Assembly (NCBI GenBank): GCA_965242495.1
Contig: OZ251446.1
Coordinates: 3,658,001-3,722,000, forward strand
From: CBDESN01 sp965242495
GTDB taxonomy: Bacteria; Pseudomonadota; Alphaproteobacteria; MPNO01
Reading direction: 5' to 3'
DNA: 64,000 nucleotides
The notes under the pieces are model-generated. The model was not told where the DNA came from. It worked only from the letters and a program-made list of their open reading frames with translations, and did not search any database. Of the stretch, positions 1-6,950 are shown piece by piece. Made by a program: the position numbers and the translations under genes. How positions within the stretch are numbered: the first letter of the stretch is position 1; every line of letters begins with the position of its first letter.

Positions 1-755
1 GCCACCGTGCGCGCCCACAGCCAGGCGATGACCGCGGCCTTCGAGCCGTCCGGCAGCCGCGCCTTGGGGTAGAGACGGCCGATCCGCCTCTCCGCCTCGT
101 CGCGCATCCAGCGCCCGTAATGGCGCACGTCCTCGGCGAGCCCCTCCGCGCCCGCGCCGTTCCAGACCGCGCCGACGGCGAACCTGGCGCGGGCCTCCGG
201 GTTGACCGGGGGCAGCCCGGCGAAGCGCGGCGGGATCTCGACCAGCGCCTTGGTGATCAGCACCGCGACCGGGTTGAGGTCCGAACCATGGGCGCGCAGG
301 CCCAGCCGCTGCGCCTCCAGCGGGATCGAGCCGCCGCCGCAGAACGGATCGACCACCGGCGGCGCATGCTCGGCGAGGAAGGCGTCGACCTCCGCCCGCG
401 TCCGCGGCGGCGGAACGTCCCGGACGCGGGCCGCCGACCGCGCGACCTCCCGCCGCGCGGCGCCGATCGCGTGCGGATCGTTGGAGTTCTCCCATTTCAC
501 CAGCCGCTCGACGACGCCGAACAGCCGCCGCCGCTCCCGCTCCTGCGCCGCTTCGTCGGGAAACTCCTCGGGAACGGAGGACGGATCGTCCACCAGCTGC
601 GCGAACAGCACCGCCCGGCACGCCGCCAGCGGCCTGCGCGCCCACCACAGATGCAGCGTCGAGGGATGCCCATGCCGGATCGACTTCTCCCGCCCCGAAG
701 CCGCATTGATCGCCGCCAACGGCAATGCGACCTCGATGAGTTTTTTGCGAGTCAT
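1..755 (-). CDS. DUF1156-type DNA methyltransferase, N-terminal 251 residues (runs off left edge)
   Basis: The reading frame opens at ATG 755 and continues without a stop to the window edge, so only the N-terminal quarter or so is present. It begins TRKKLIEVALP, then GHPSTLHLWWARRP (about residues 29-42), the hallmark N-terminus of the DUF1156 family. A methyltransferase motif I-like DPFCGGGSIP follows at about 136-145, and the visible part ends IAWLWARTV. These are large adenine-methylase-like proteins of about 900 residues, often found with DUF499 ATPases and HerA-type helicases in anti-phage loci. Partners would lie left of the window. The start region is AT-rich and contains a T6 run, unlike the surrounding GC-rich DNA, which suggests transfer. 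Family assignment is strong; the defence role is inferred from the family. Confidence 0.88.
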   Translation of the reverse strand, partial: MTRKKLIEVALPLAAINAASGREKSIRHGHPSTLHLWWARRPLAACRAVLFAQLVDDPSSVPEEFPDEAAQERERRRLFGVVERLVKWENSNDPHAIGAARREVARSAARVRDVPPPRTRAEVDAFLAEHAPPVVDPFCGGGSIPLEAQRLGLRAHGSDLNPVAVLITKALVEIPPRFAGLPPVNPEARARFAVGAVWNGAGAEGLAEDVRHYGRWMRDEAERRIGRLYPKARLPDGSKAAVIAWLWARTV

Positions 756-800
756 TACCGACGGTATCTTTGTACTCAGTAGGGGGCTTCTCGGTTGATT

Positions 801-1079
801 TCATTGGCCAATTTCGCAAACTTCATCTGTAAGACGTTTCGGAAAATCGATATTTGTTGTCTGGGATAATTGTTTTGTATCATTATTGATTGCCACAACC
901 AAGCAGTTGAGGATCATACTTTCAAACTCACGATAAAGCCGAATTATCGCGTAGTCATAGGCCCATGTCACATGAGTTTCCGAAAACGAAGAAAGGTTGC
1001 TCCGATCAAGGAAATTCATGATCTCCTTGACCTTCTTATTGAAGGTTTCTGATGCCTTCCGACCACTCTTCTTTCTCAT
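801..1079 (-). pseudogene. Truncated HEPN-like protein (N-terminal 92 residues)
   Basis: ATG 1079 has a good Shine-Dalgarno (AGGAG, 8 nt upstream). The 92-residue product has a lysine-rich start, then THVTWAYDYAIIRLYREFE and INNDTKQLSQT, ending FPKRLTDEVCEIGQ. This resembles the first part of HEPN-domain proteins of about 200-250 residues, whose catalytic R-x4-6-H motif lies further C-terminal; that part is missing. The sequence departs from the expected family pattern right after LTDEVC. In the next frame a short open stretch (MKFAKLANEINREAPY, then stop) looks like the tail of another protein, so an internal deletion may have fused two genes. It is AT-rich relative to its neighbours and lies just upstream of the DUF1156 gene. 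HEPN assignment is from memory of the family and only moderately sure. Confidence 0.5.
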
Positions 1080-1405
1080 CCTGGACTCCTTACGGTCAAT
1101 TGCCTGTACGTGACGCTTGTGGCCCCAAAACCCGGCTTGCGTGTTACGGGCGCACGCATATGACACGGCGCGGCGGAGAAGCCGTCCCGACGGTCAGAGC
1201 CGACCGGGAAGAGAGGACGCCCGCGCCAACTCGAATTGTCGGCGATCTCCTGCGCATGACGTATCCGTGCACAGATCATCAGGGCAGTGGTCGTCGCTCT
1301 CGGCCATGTCCCGCTCCCTCCATCGCGGACCATATAGAAACCATATAGGAAACGTCCGCCCGGAATACACCTTTCCGGGAGCGCCGGCGTCCCGTCAGGG
1401 TCTCT
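1080..1405. other. Non-coding stretch, nothing recognised
   Basis: Short open frames exist on both strands but have arginine- and proline-rich shadow-like composition and no family resemblance. I see no RNA gene, terminator or clear promoter apart from the Shine-Dalgarno of the HEPN-like fragment at its left end. Confidence 0.5.
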
Positions 1406-1584
1406 GGATTCCCGCTTTCGAGTGTGTGAAGAAATCCCGAGACATCCGCGTAATTCGGGATTTTCGCCATGTCGATAGGAACACAAATGATCTATATAAG
1501 GAACGTATGTGGGTCAAATGTAGTGAATCGACTGGATAGACCACAGGTCTTGGGGTTTCTTCACACACTCTTTCGCGGGAATGA
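1406..1584. repeat. 179-bp element with imperfect terminal inverted repeats of about 35 bp
   Basis: The left end (1406-1443) reads GGATTCCCGCTTTCG then AGTGTGTGAAGAAA and a CCC/GAGAC tail. The right end (1547-1584), read on the other strand, gives ATTCCCGCGAAAG then the same AGTGTGTGAAGAAA and CCCC/AGAC. The core of about 100 bp is AT-rich and has no ORF of note. The outer part is half of the ATTCCCGC..GCGGGAAT palindrome found elsewhere in the window, and AGTGTGTGAAGAAA recurs once more at 62056-62069. It could be a non-autonomous mobile element nested in a REP cluster, or a compound REP with a long stem. Confidence 0.55.
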
Positions 1585-1611
1585 CGAGGAGGGCTGCGAC
1601 GACGGTCCGAG

Positions 1612-1641
1612 GAAGGCCATCGGCTCGAGGCGAATCCGCCG
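1612..1641 (-). repeat. REP-family companion motif (B box)
   Basis: GAAGGCCATCGGCTCGAGGC followed by GAATCCGCC is the B box of the repeat family. Close copies lie at 49215-49239, 49361-49383, 59799-59827, 61747-61774 and 62076-62103. It sits 12 bp before the end of bioA, so it is downstream of the biotin operon and may form the 3' end of that transcript. Confidence 0.6.
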
Positions 1642-1653
1642 CCGCGCGCCCGA

Positions 1654-2925
1654 TCACCGTCGGGCCGACCATTCGCGGACGACCTCGACCAGGGCGGCGG
1701 TGAGCCGGTCGAGCTCGTCCGCCGGAATCGTGAACGGCGGCATCAGATAGACCACGTCGCCGAACGGCCGGATCCAGACGCCGCGGGCGGTGAAGCGGGG
1801 CGAGAACCAGGCGAGATCCGCGGGACGGTCGAGCTGGACCACGCCGATGGCGCCCTTGACCCGCACGTCGACCACGCCCCGGAGGTCCCGCGCCGCGGCG
1901 AGGGACGCCGCCAGCCGCGCCTCGACCGCCGCGACCTGAGCGAGCCGGGGCTCGGTCTCGAACAGGTCGAGCGAGGCGTTGGCCGCGGCGCAGGCGAGCG
2001 GGTTGGCCATGTAGGTCGGGCCGTGCATCAGCGCGCGCTCGGGCGCATCGCCCAGAAACCCCTCGAATATGCGCTCCGTCGCCGCGGCGGCGGCGAGCCC
2101 CACCGCGCCGCCGGTCAGCGCCTTGCCGATGCAGGCGATGTCGGGCGCGACGCCGGCCTGTTCGCAGGCGAACATGGTCCCGGTGCGGGCGAAGCCGGTG
2201 GCGATCTCGTCGGCGATCAGCAGCACCCCGCGCCGGGCGCAGATGCGCGCGACGTCGGCCAGCACCGCCGGGGCGTGGAACCGCATCCCGCCCGCGGCCT
2301 GGACCAGCGGCTCCAGGATGACGGCTGCGAACCCGTCGCCGCCGGCGGCGAGCAGCCGGTCGAACGCATCGAGCTCGTCGGCGGTCCGGGGCAGGCGCGT
2401 CACCGTCTGTTCGGGCAGGTAGCCGGCGAACAGGCGGTGCATGCCTTCCTCGGGATCGCAGACCGACATCGCGCCCATCGTGTCGCCGTGATAGCCGCCG
2501 AGGAAGCTGACGAAGCGGGTGCGGCTGCGGACGCCGGCGTTGCGCCAGTACTGCACCGCCATCTTCATCGCCACCTCGACCGCGACCGACCCCGAATCGC
2601 AGAAGAACACGCGGTCGAGGTCGCCGGGCAGCAGGGCCGCGAGCCGCCGGGCCAGCGTGATGGCCGGCTCGTGCGCGAGCCCGCCCAGCATGACGTGGGG
2701 CATACGCCGGAGCTGCGCCGCCATCGCCGCCAGGATGCGGGGATGGTTGTAGCCGTGGCAGGCGGTCCACCAGGAGGAGACGCCGTCGATCAACTCGCGC
2801 CCGTCGGCGAGGCGGATGCGGGCGCCCTGCGTCCGGGCTGCGATCAGCGGCGCCGGCGCGCCCGCCATCTGGGTGTAGGGAAACCACAGATGCCGCGCCG
2901 CGTCCGGCGCCGGCCGCGCGCTCAA
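1654..2925 (-). CDS. bioA: Adenosylmethionine-8-amino-7-oxononanoate aminotransferase
   Basis: PLP enzyme that aminates 7-keto-8-aminopelargonate with SAM as donor, giving 7,8-diaminopelargonate in biotin synthesis; cytosolic. The start chosen is TTG 2925, which overlaps the bioB stop (TTGA) and gives 423 residues, close to the usual length. The frame stays open upstream but only through bioB shadow sequence. Visible features are HLWFPYTQM at about 12-20, GGYHGDTMG at 143-151, the cofactor aspartate in LLIADEIATGFARTG at about 235-249, and the PLP lysine in CIGKALTGG at about K268. It is translationally coupled behind bioB. bioF, bioC and bioD are not in the window, so the pathway is split. 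Start codon is the only doubtful point. Confidence 0.96.
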   Translation of the reverse strand: MSARPAPDAARHLWFPYTQMAGAPAPLIAARTQGARIRLADGRELIDGVSSWWTACHGYNHPRILAAMAAQLRRMPHVMLGGLAHEPAITLARRLAALLPGDLDRVFFCDSGSVAVEVAMKMAVQYWRNAGVRSRTRFVSFLGGYHGDTMGAMSVCDPEEGMHRLFAGYLPEQTVTRLPRTADELDAFDRLLAAGGDGFAAVILEPLVQAAGGMRFHAPAVLADVARICARRGVLLIADEIATGFARTGTMFACEQAGVAPDIACIGKALTGGAVGLAAAAATERIFEGFLGDAPERALMHGPTYMANPLACAAANASLDLFETEPRLAQVAAVEARLAASLAAARDLRGVVDVRVKGAIGVVQLDRPADLAWFSPRFTARGVWIRPFGDVVYLMPPFTIPADELDRLTAALVEVVREWSARR

Positions 2926-3911
2926 CCGGCGGCCTGCGGGTCCATCGGCCGGAGGCCCAGCCCGTCCAGCAGCGCGCGGTCGAGATCGGCCGGCGGGTTG
3001 TCGGTCGTCAGCAGCCGGTCGCCCCGGAAGATCGAGTTGGCGCCGGCGAGGAAACAGAGCGCCTGGGTCGACCGGTCCATCCCGAGCCGTCCGGCGGAGA
3101 GGCGCACCACCGATGCCGGCATCATGATGCGGGCGAGGGCGATCGTGCGCGCCAGTTCCAGCGGGTCGAGCGCGGCGGCGTCCGCGAGCGGCGTGCCGGG
3201 GGCGCGCACCAGCAAGTTGATCGGCACGCTCTCCGGCTGCACCGGGAAGTTGGCCAGCGTCACCAGCATGTCGGCGCGGTCGGCGCGCTCCTCGCCCATG
3301 CCGACGATGCCGCCGCAGCAGACGCGCATCCCCGCCTCGCGCACGCGGCCCAGCGTCTCCAGCCGGTCGCCGTAGCCCCGGGTGGTGACGATCTCGCCGT
3401 AACGGGCTTCGGAGGTGTCGATGTTGTGGTTGTAGTAATCGAGCCCGGCATCGCCCAGGCGGCGCGCCTGATCGGCGGTCAGCATGCCGAGGGTGGCGCA
3501 GGTCTCGAGCCCCAGCGCTTTGACCGCCCGGATCATGTCGAGCACCGCGTCGAGCTCGCGGTCCTTGGGACCGCGCCAGGCGGCGCCCATGCAGAAGCGC
3601 TGCGCGCCTTCCGCCTTCGCCCGCCGGGCCGCGGCGACGACCTCCGCCAGCGGCATCAGCTTGCCGGCGGCGACGCCGGTCGGATGGCGCGCGCTTTGCG
3701 GGCAGTAGGCGCAGTCCTCCGGGCAGCCGCCGGTCTTGATGCTCAACAGGGCGCTGATCTGGACGCGGGAGGGGTCGAAATGGCGGCGGTGCAAGGTCTG
3801 CGCCCGGTAGAGGAGATCGCCGAACGGTTGGTCGAGAAGCGCCAGCGCTTCGCCGCGCGTCCAGTCGCCGCGGACGTCGGCGGCGGGCGGGCCGGGCGTC
3901 CGGCGGGCCAT
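2922..3911 (-). CDS. bioB: Biotin synthase
   Basis: Radical-SAM enzyme that inserts sulfur into dethiobiotin in the last step of biotin synthesis. The SAM-cluster cysteines are in GGCPEDCAYCPQ (C63, C67, C70). YNHNIDTSE (about 165) and the CGGIVGMGEE loop are typical of BioB. ATG 3911 gives 329 residues, the normal length; the longer open frame upstream has no BioB similarity and overlaps the MetE-like gene. It is first of a two-gene operon with bioA and starts 11 bp after the stop of the MetE-like gene on the same strand, so all three may share a transcript. Confidence 0.97.
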   Translation of the reverse strand: MARRTPGPPAADVRGDWTRGEALALLDQPFGDLLYRAQTLHRRHFDPSRVQISALLSIKTGGCPEDCAYCPQSARHPTGVAAGKLMPLAEVVAAARRAKAEGAQRFCMGAAWRGPKDRELDAVLDMIRAVKALGLETCATLGMLTADQARRLGDAGLDYYNHNIDTSEARYGEIVTTRGYGDRLETLGRVREAGMRVCCGGIVGMGEERADRADMLVTLANFPVQPESVPINLLVRAPGTPLADAAALDPLELARTIALARIMMPASVVRLSAGRLGMDRSTQALCFLAGANSIFRGDRLLTTDNPPADLDRALLDGLGLRPMDPQAAG

Positions 3912-3922
3912 GCCGGGCCGTC

Positions 3923-5026
3923 CTACCGCCAGACCTTCGCCGCGGTCTCGACCACCAACCGCAGCTTGGCGGTCTGGTCCCCGGGGGCGACCGGGTTCCC
4001 GCCGGCGACGCTGGCGAAGCCGCATTGGGGGCTGATTCCGAGCCGGTCGAGCGAGGCGAAGCGGCCCGCCTCGTCGATGCGCCGGCGCAGCTCGTCCATC
4101 CCTTCCAGGGCCGGATCCTTGCTGCTGACCAGTCCAAGGATCGCCGACTTGTCCGGCGGCAGGAAGCGCAGCGGCGCGAAGTCGCCGGCGCGCGGCGTGT
4201 CGTATTCGACGAGGAAGACGTCGACGTCGAGCTCGTTGAACAGCCGTTCGGCGACGAAGTCGTAGCCGCCGTCGGTGAGCCAGCGCCCTTTGAAGTTGCC
4301 GCGGCACATATGGAGGCCGACCGCGACGTCGCCGCGGCCGCGCAGGCAGGCGTTCATCAAGTCGATATACTGGTTGACCCGGCGGCCGGGATCCTCGCCG
4401 TCGACTTCGAGGGCGGCGCGCAGGTCCGCGTCGCACAGCATGGCGAGCGGGACATCGTCCAGCTGAAGGTAGCGGACCCCGACGGCGGCGAGTTCGGCGA
4501 TCTCGTCGCGATAGATCGCAATGAGATCCGCGAAATACGCCTCCTCGCTCGGATAGGCGCCGCGGGCGATGAAGCCCGAACCGGTCCAGAAATGCATGCT
4601 CGGCGGCGACGGCATGGTGAGTTTCGCCGTCCGCGTCGTCGCAGCCAACAGGAACGCGGCCTCGTCGCGCGAGAAGCTCCGCACGCGCCGCACCGGCCCC
4701 TCGACCTGCGGGGCGAGGAACGGCAGATCGCCGCCGCCCTCGTCGCGGAAGGCGAAGCGCGCCGGCGCCACGCCGAGCCCGTCCACCGCCTCGACGAAAT
4801 GCGACCAGTAGGAGGCGCGCCGGAACTCGCCGTCGGTGACGGCGCAGAGGCCCAGCCCCTCCTGCATCGCCACCGCATCGCGGATGCATTCGTCCTGGAC
4901 GGCGCGGAATTCGTCGGCGTCGGTCTCGCCCGCAGCGAAGGCGCGATAGGCGCGGCGCAGGGCGGGCGGCCGCAGCAGGCTGCCGATGTGCTCGGCGCGG
5001 AAGGGCGGACCGGCGGGCGCGGACAT
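3923..5026 (-). CDS. Cobalamin-independent methionine synthase-like (MetE C-terminal family) protein
   Basis: A 367-residue protein of the UROD/MetE-like superfamily, the size of the catalytic barrel alone (true MetE is about 750 residues). Seen are AEHIGSLLRPPALR at the N-terminus, a zinc-site motif HMCRGN (about H239, C241), VEYDTPRAGDFAPL, LGLVSSKDP and SPQCGFAS, which supplies the second zinc cysteine. Known relatives are methionine synthase-like proteins and epoxyalkane:coenzyme M transferases, all using zinc to activate a thiol. It may methylate homocysteine or a related thiol, or act in demethylation of a growth substrate. ATG 5026 lies in a 113-bp gap facing the PaaK-like ligase. Substrate unknown. 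Confidence 0.85.
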   Translation of the reverse strand: MSAPAGPPFRAEHIGSLLRPPALRRAYRAFAAGETDADEFRAVQDECIRDAVAMQEGLGLCAVTDGEFRRASYWSHFVEAVDGLGVAPARFAFRDEGGGDLPFLAPQVEGPVRRVRSFSRDEAAFLLAATTRTAKLTMPSPPSMHFWTGSGFIARGAYPSEEAYFADLIAIYRDEIAELAAVGVRYLQLDDVPLAMLCDADLRAALEVDGEDPGRRVNQYIDLMNACLRGRGDVAVGLHMCRGNFKGRWLTDGGYDFVAERLFNELDVDVFLVEYDTPRAGDFAPLRFLPPDKSAILGLVSSKDPALEGMDELRRRIDEAGRFASLDRLGISPQCGFASVAGGNPVAPGDQTAKLRLVVETAAKVWR

Positions 5027-5139
5027 GGGCCGAGCATCGCCGGGATTGCGCCGGTTGGCAACGCCCGTTCGCATCGCCCGCCCGGCGCGCCCGCCCGCGG
5101 CGGCTTGTCCGGGGCGAGGCGCTCGGTTACAACCGCGCG

Positions 5140-6576
5140 ATGGCCCGGACCCGGAGCGAAGCGACCCGCCGCGTCTGGCTCGAAACCCTGGCGCGCCGCC
5201 GATGCGACTGGGACGGGCCGGGCGCGGACGACCATTGGGCGCCCGCACTCGACTGCGCCTCGCGCGACGAGCTGGCCGCGATCCAGAACGACAAGCTCGC
5301 CGCCCTCACCCCCTTCCTGTACGAGAATAGCGGCTTCTACCGGCGGCGCTTCGACCGGCTGGGGCTCGCCCCCGACGACGTCCGCACGATCGACGACCTG
5401 CCGAAATGGCCGGTGGTGACCAAGGACGAGATGATCGAGGACGCGGCCGCGCACCCGCCCTACGGATCCTGTTCGACGATCGGCGAAGCGGAGTGGCGCG
5501 ACCGCGGCTGGATGCTGTTCTCGTCGTCGGGCTCGACCGCGGCGCCGCGCGTCTTCCGCTACACCCACACCGACCGCCTCTATTGGGAGTGGGCCAACGC
5601 GCGCGGCCTCCATGCGATGGGCGTCCGCCGGGGCGAGACGGTGTTCCCGATGGTGGGGTTCGGCCCGCATGTATGGATGTGGGGGGCGATGGTCGCCTTC
5701 GCCCGCATGGGCGTCTCGGTAATCCCGGGCGGCGGCATGGACGCGCGGGCGCGGGCGCGGGCGATCGACCGCTTCGCGCCCACGGTGATCGCCTGCACGC
5801 CGTCCTACGCGCTCTATCTCGGCCGCGTCATGCAGGAGATGGGGCTGGACCCGGCCGCGAGCCGGGTGACGACGCTGTTCACCGGCGGCGAGCCCGCCAT
5901 GGGCATCGACCGCACGCGCGAGCGGCTGGAAGCGTTGTGGGGCTGCCGTGCGGTCGAGTTCTACGGCTGCACCGAGGTCTCGCCGCATGTCGGCGGCTAT
6001 TCCTGCCCCTGGTCTGTGCGCCCCGGCGAGCCGGTCTCCACCCATCTGATGGAGGACGTCCAGATCTGGGAGCTGGTCGATGCGGAGTCGGGCGCGCGCG
6101 TCGCGGAAGGCGAGCGCGGCCTGACGGTATGCACCTCGCTCAACTCGGAGAGTTCGCCGCAGCTCCGCTTCCTGGTCGGCGACTATACGGTGTTCGATAC
6201 CGGACGCTGCGGCTGCGGGCGCGGGCATGTGCGCGCGGTCGGGGCGTTCACCGGCCGCGCCGACGACCTGATCAACCTGCGCGGCGTGAAGATGTTTCCC
6301 AGCCAGATCGAGGCCGCGGTGCGCGCCGTCCCGGACACGGGCGACGAGTTCGAGATCCGGCTGTTCACCCGCGACGACGGGCTCGACGTGATGGAGCTGC
6401 GCATCGAGCATCCGGGTCATGCCGAGCCGGGACCGGTCGCCGAGGCGGCGGCGGCCGAACTGCGCAGCCGCTGCGAGGTCCGCGCCGGCGTCGAGGTGCT
6501 GGCCCCGGGCGCGCTGCCCAAGACCGAGTTCAAGGCCAAGCGCGTCCGCGACGAACGCGCCGGGAGGAACGCATGA
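5140..6576 (+). CDS. Phenylacetate-CoA ligase-like adenylate-forming enzyme
   Basis: ANL-superfamily ligase of the PaaK type (478 residues). It would activate an aromatic or other carboxylate as acyl-AMP and then acyl-CoA. Visible are the phosphate-binding loop FSSSGSTAAPRVFR (about 128-141), FYGCTEVSPH (about 272-281), the GDYTVFDTGRCGCGRGH segment, TGRADDLINLRGVKMFPSQIE and the C-terminal lysine motif LPKTEFKAK. The RCGCG stretch of cysteines is typical of this group. It overlaps the next gene by 4 bp (ATGA), so the two are coupled. It is divergent from the MetE-like gene. True phenylacetate specificity is not implied; no other paa genes are present. Confidence 0.88.
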   Translation: MARTRSEATRRVWLETLARRRCDWDGPGADDHWAPALDCASRDELAAIQNDKLAALTPFLYENSGFYRRRFDRLGLAPDDVRTIDDLPKWPVVTKDEMIEDAAAHPPYGSCSTIGEAEWRDRGWMLFSSSGSTAAPRVFRYTHTDRLYWEWANARGLHAMGVRRGETVFPMVGFGPHVWMWGAMVAFARMGVSVIPGGGMDARARARAIDRFAPTVIACTPSYALYLGRVMQEMGLDPAASRVTTLFTGGEPAMGIDRTRERLEALWGCRAVEFYGCTEVSPHVGGYSCPWSVRPGEPVSTHLMEDVQIWELVDAESGARVAEGERGLTVCTSLNSESSPQLRFLVGDYTVFDTGRCGCGRGHVRAVGAFTGRADDLINLRGVKMFPSQIEAAVRAVPDTGDEFEIRLFTRDDGLDVMELRIEHPGHAEPGPVAEAAAAELRSRCEVRAGVEVLAPGALPKTEFKAKRVRDERAGRNA

Positions 6577-6941
6577 CCTGGCCTACCGGCGATCCGGCCG
6601 GCATCGCCGGCTATCACGCGCACGTCTATTACGACGACGACAGCCGCGAGACCGCGGCCCGGCTGCGTCAGCTCCTCTGGGGCGCGTTCGAGGTCGAGAT
6701 GGGCCGCTTCCGCGACCGGCCGGTCGGCCCGCATCCGAAGAAGATGTATCAGGTGGCCTTCGCCGCCGATCTGTTCCCCGAGATCGTCCCCTGGCTGATG
6801 ACCCATCGCGACGGGCTCACCATCCTGGTCCATCCCGAATCGGGCGACGCCTACAACGACCACGCATACTGGCCGCTGTGGCTCGGCAGGAGCCTCCGCC
6901 TGCGGCTGGGCTATCTGAAGGGCGGCGACCGCCCGGCATAG
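6573..6941 (+). CDS. DOPA 4,5-dioxygenase family protein
   Basis: A 122-residue protein with GYHAHVYYDDD (H15, H17), ILVHPESGD (about H85) and YNDHAYWPLWLG (about H96). This is the histidine pattern of the small DOPA 4,5-dioxygenase-like family of metal-dependent extradiol enzymes. Length is normal. ATG 6573 overlaps the ligase stop and follows a GGAGG Shine-Dalgarno. Pairing with a CoA ligase suggests a role in metabolism of a catechol-like compound, but bacterial members are mostly uncharacterised. Confidence 0.85.
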   Translation: MTWPTGDPAGIAGYHAHVYYDDDSRETAARLRQLLWGAFEVEMGRFRDRPVGPHPKKMYQVAFAADLFPEIVPWLMTHRDGLTILVHPESGDAYNDHAYWPLWLGRSLRLRLGYLKGGDRPA

Positions 6942-6950
6942 CCCGCCCGC

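Noticed and set aside
1117..1539. Open frames between the HEPN fragment and bioA
   Set aside because: No start signals, no family resemblance, and they run through the repeat element.
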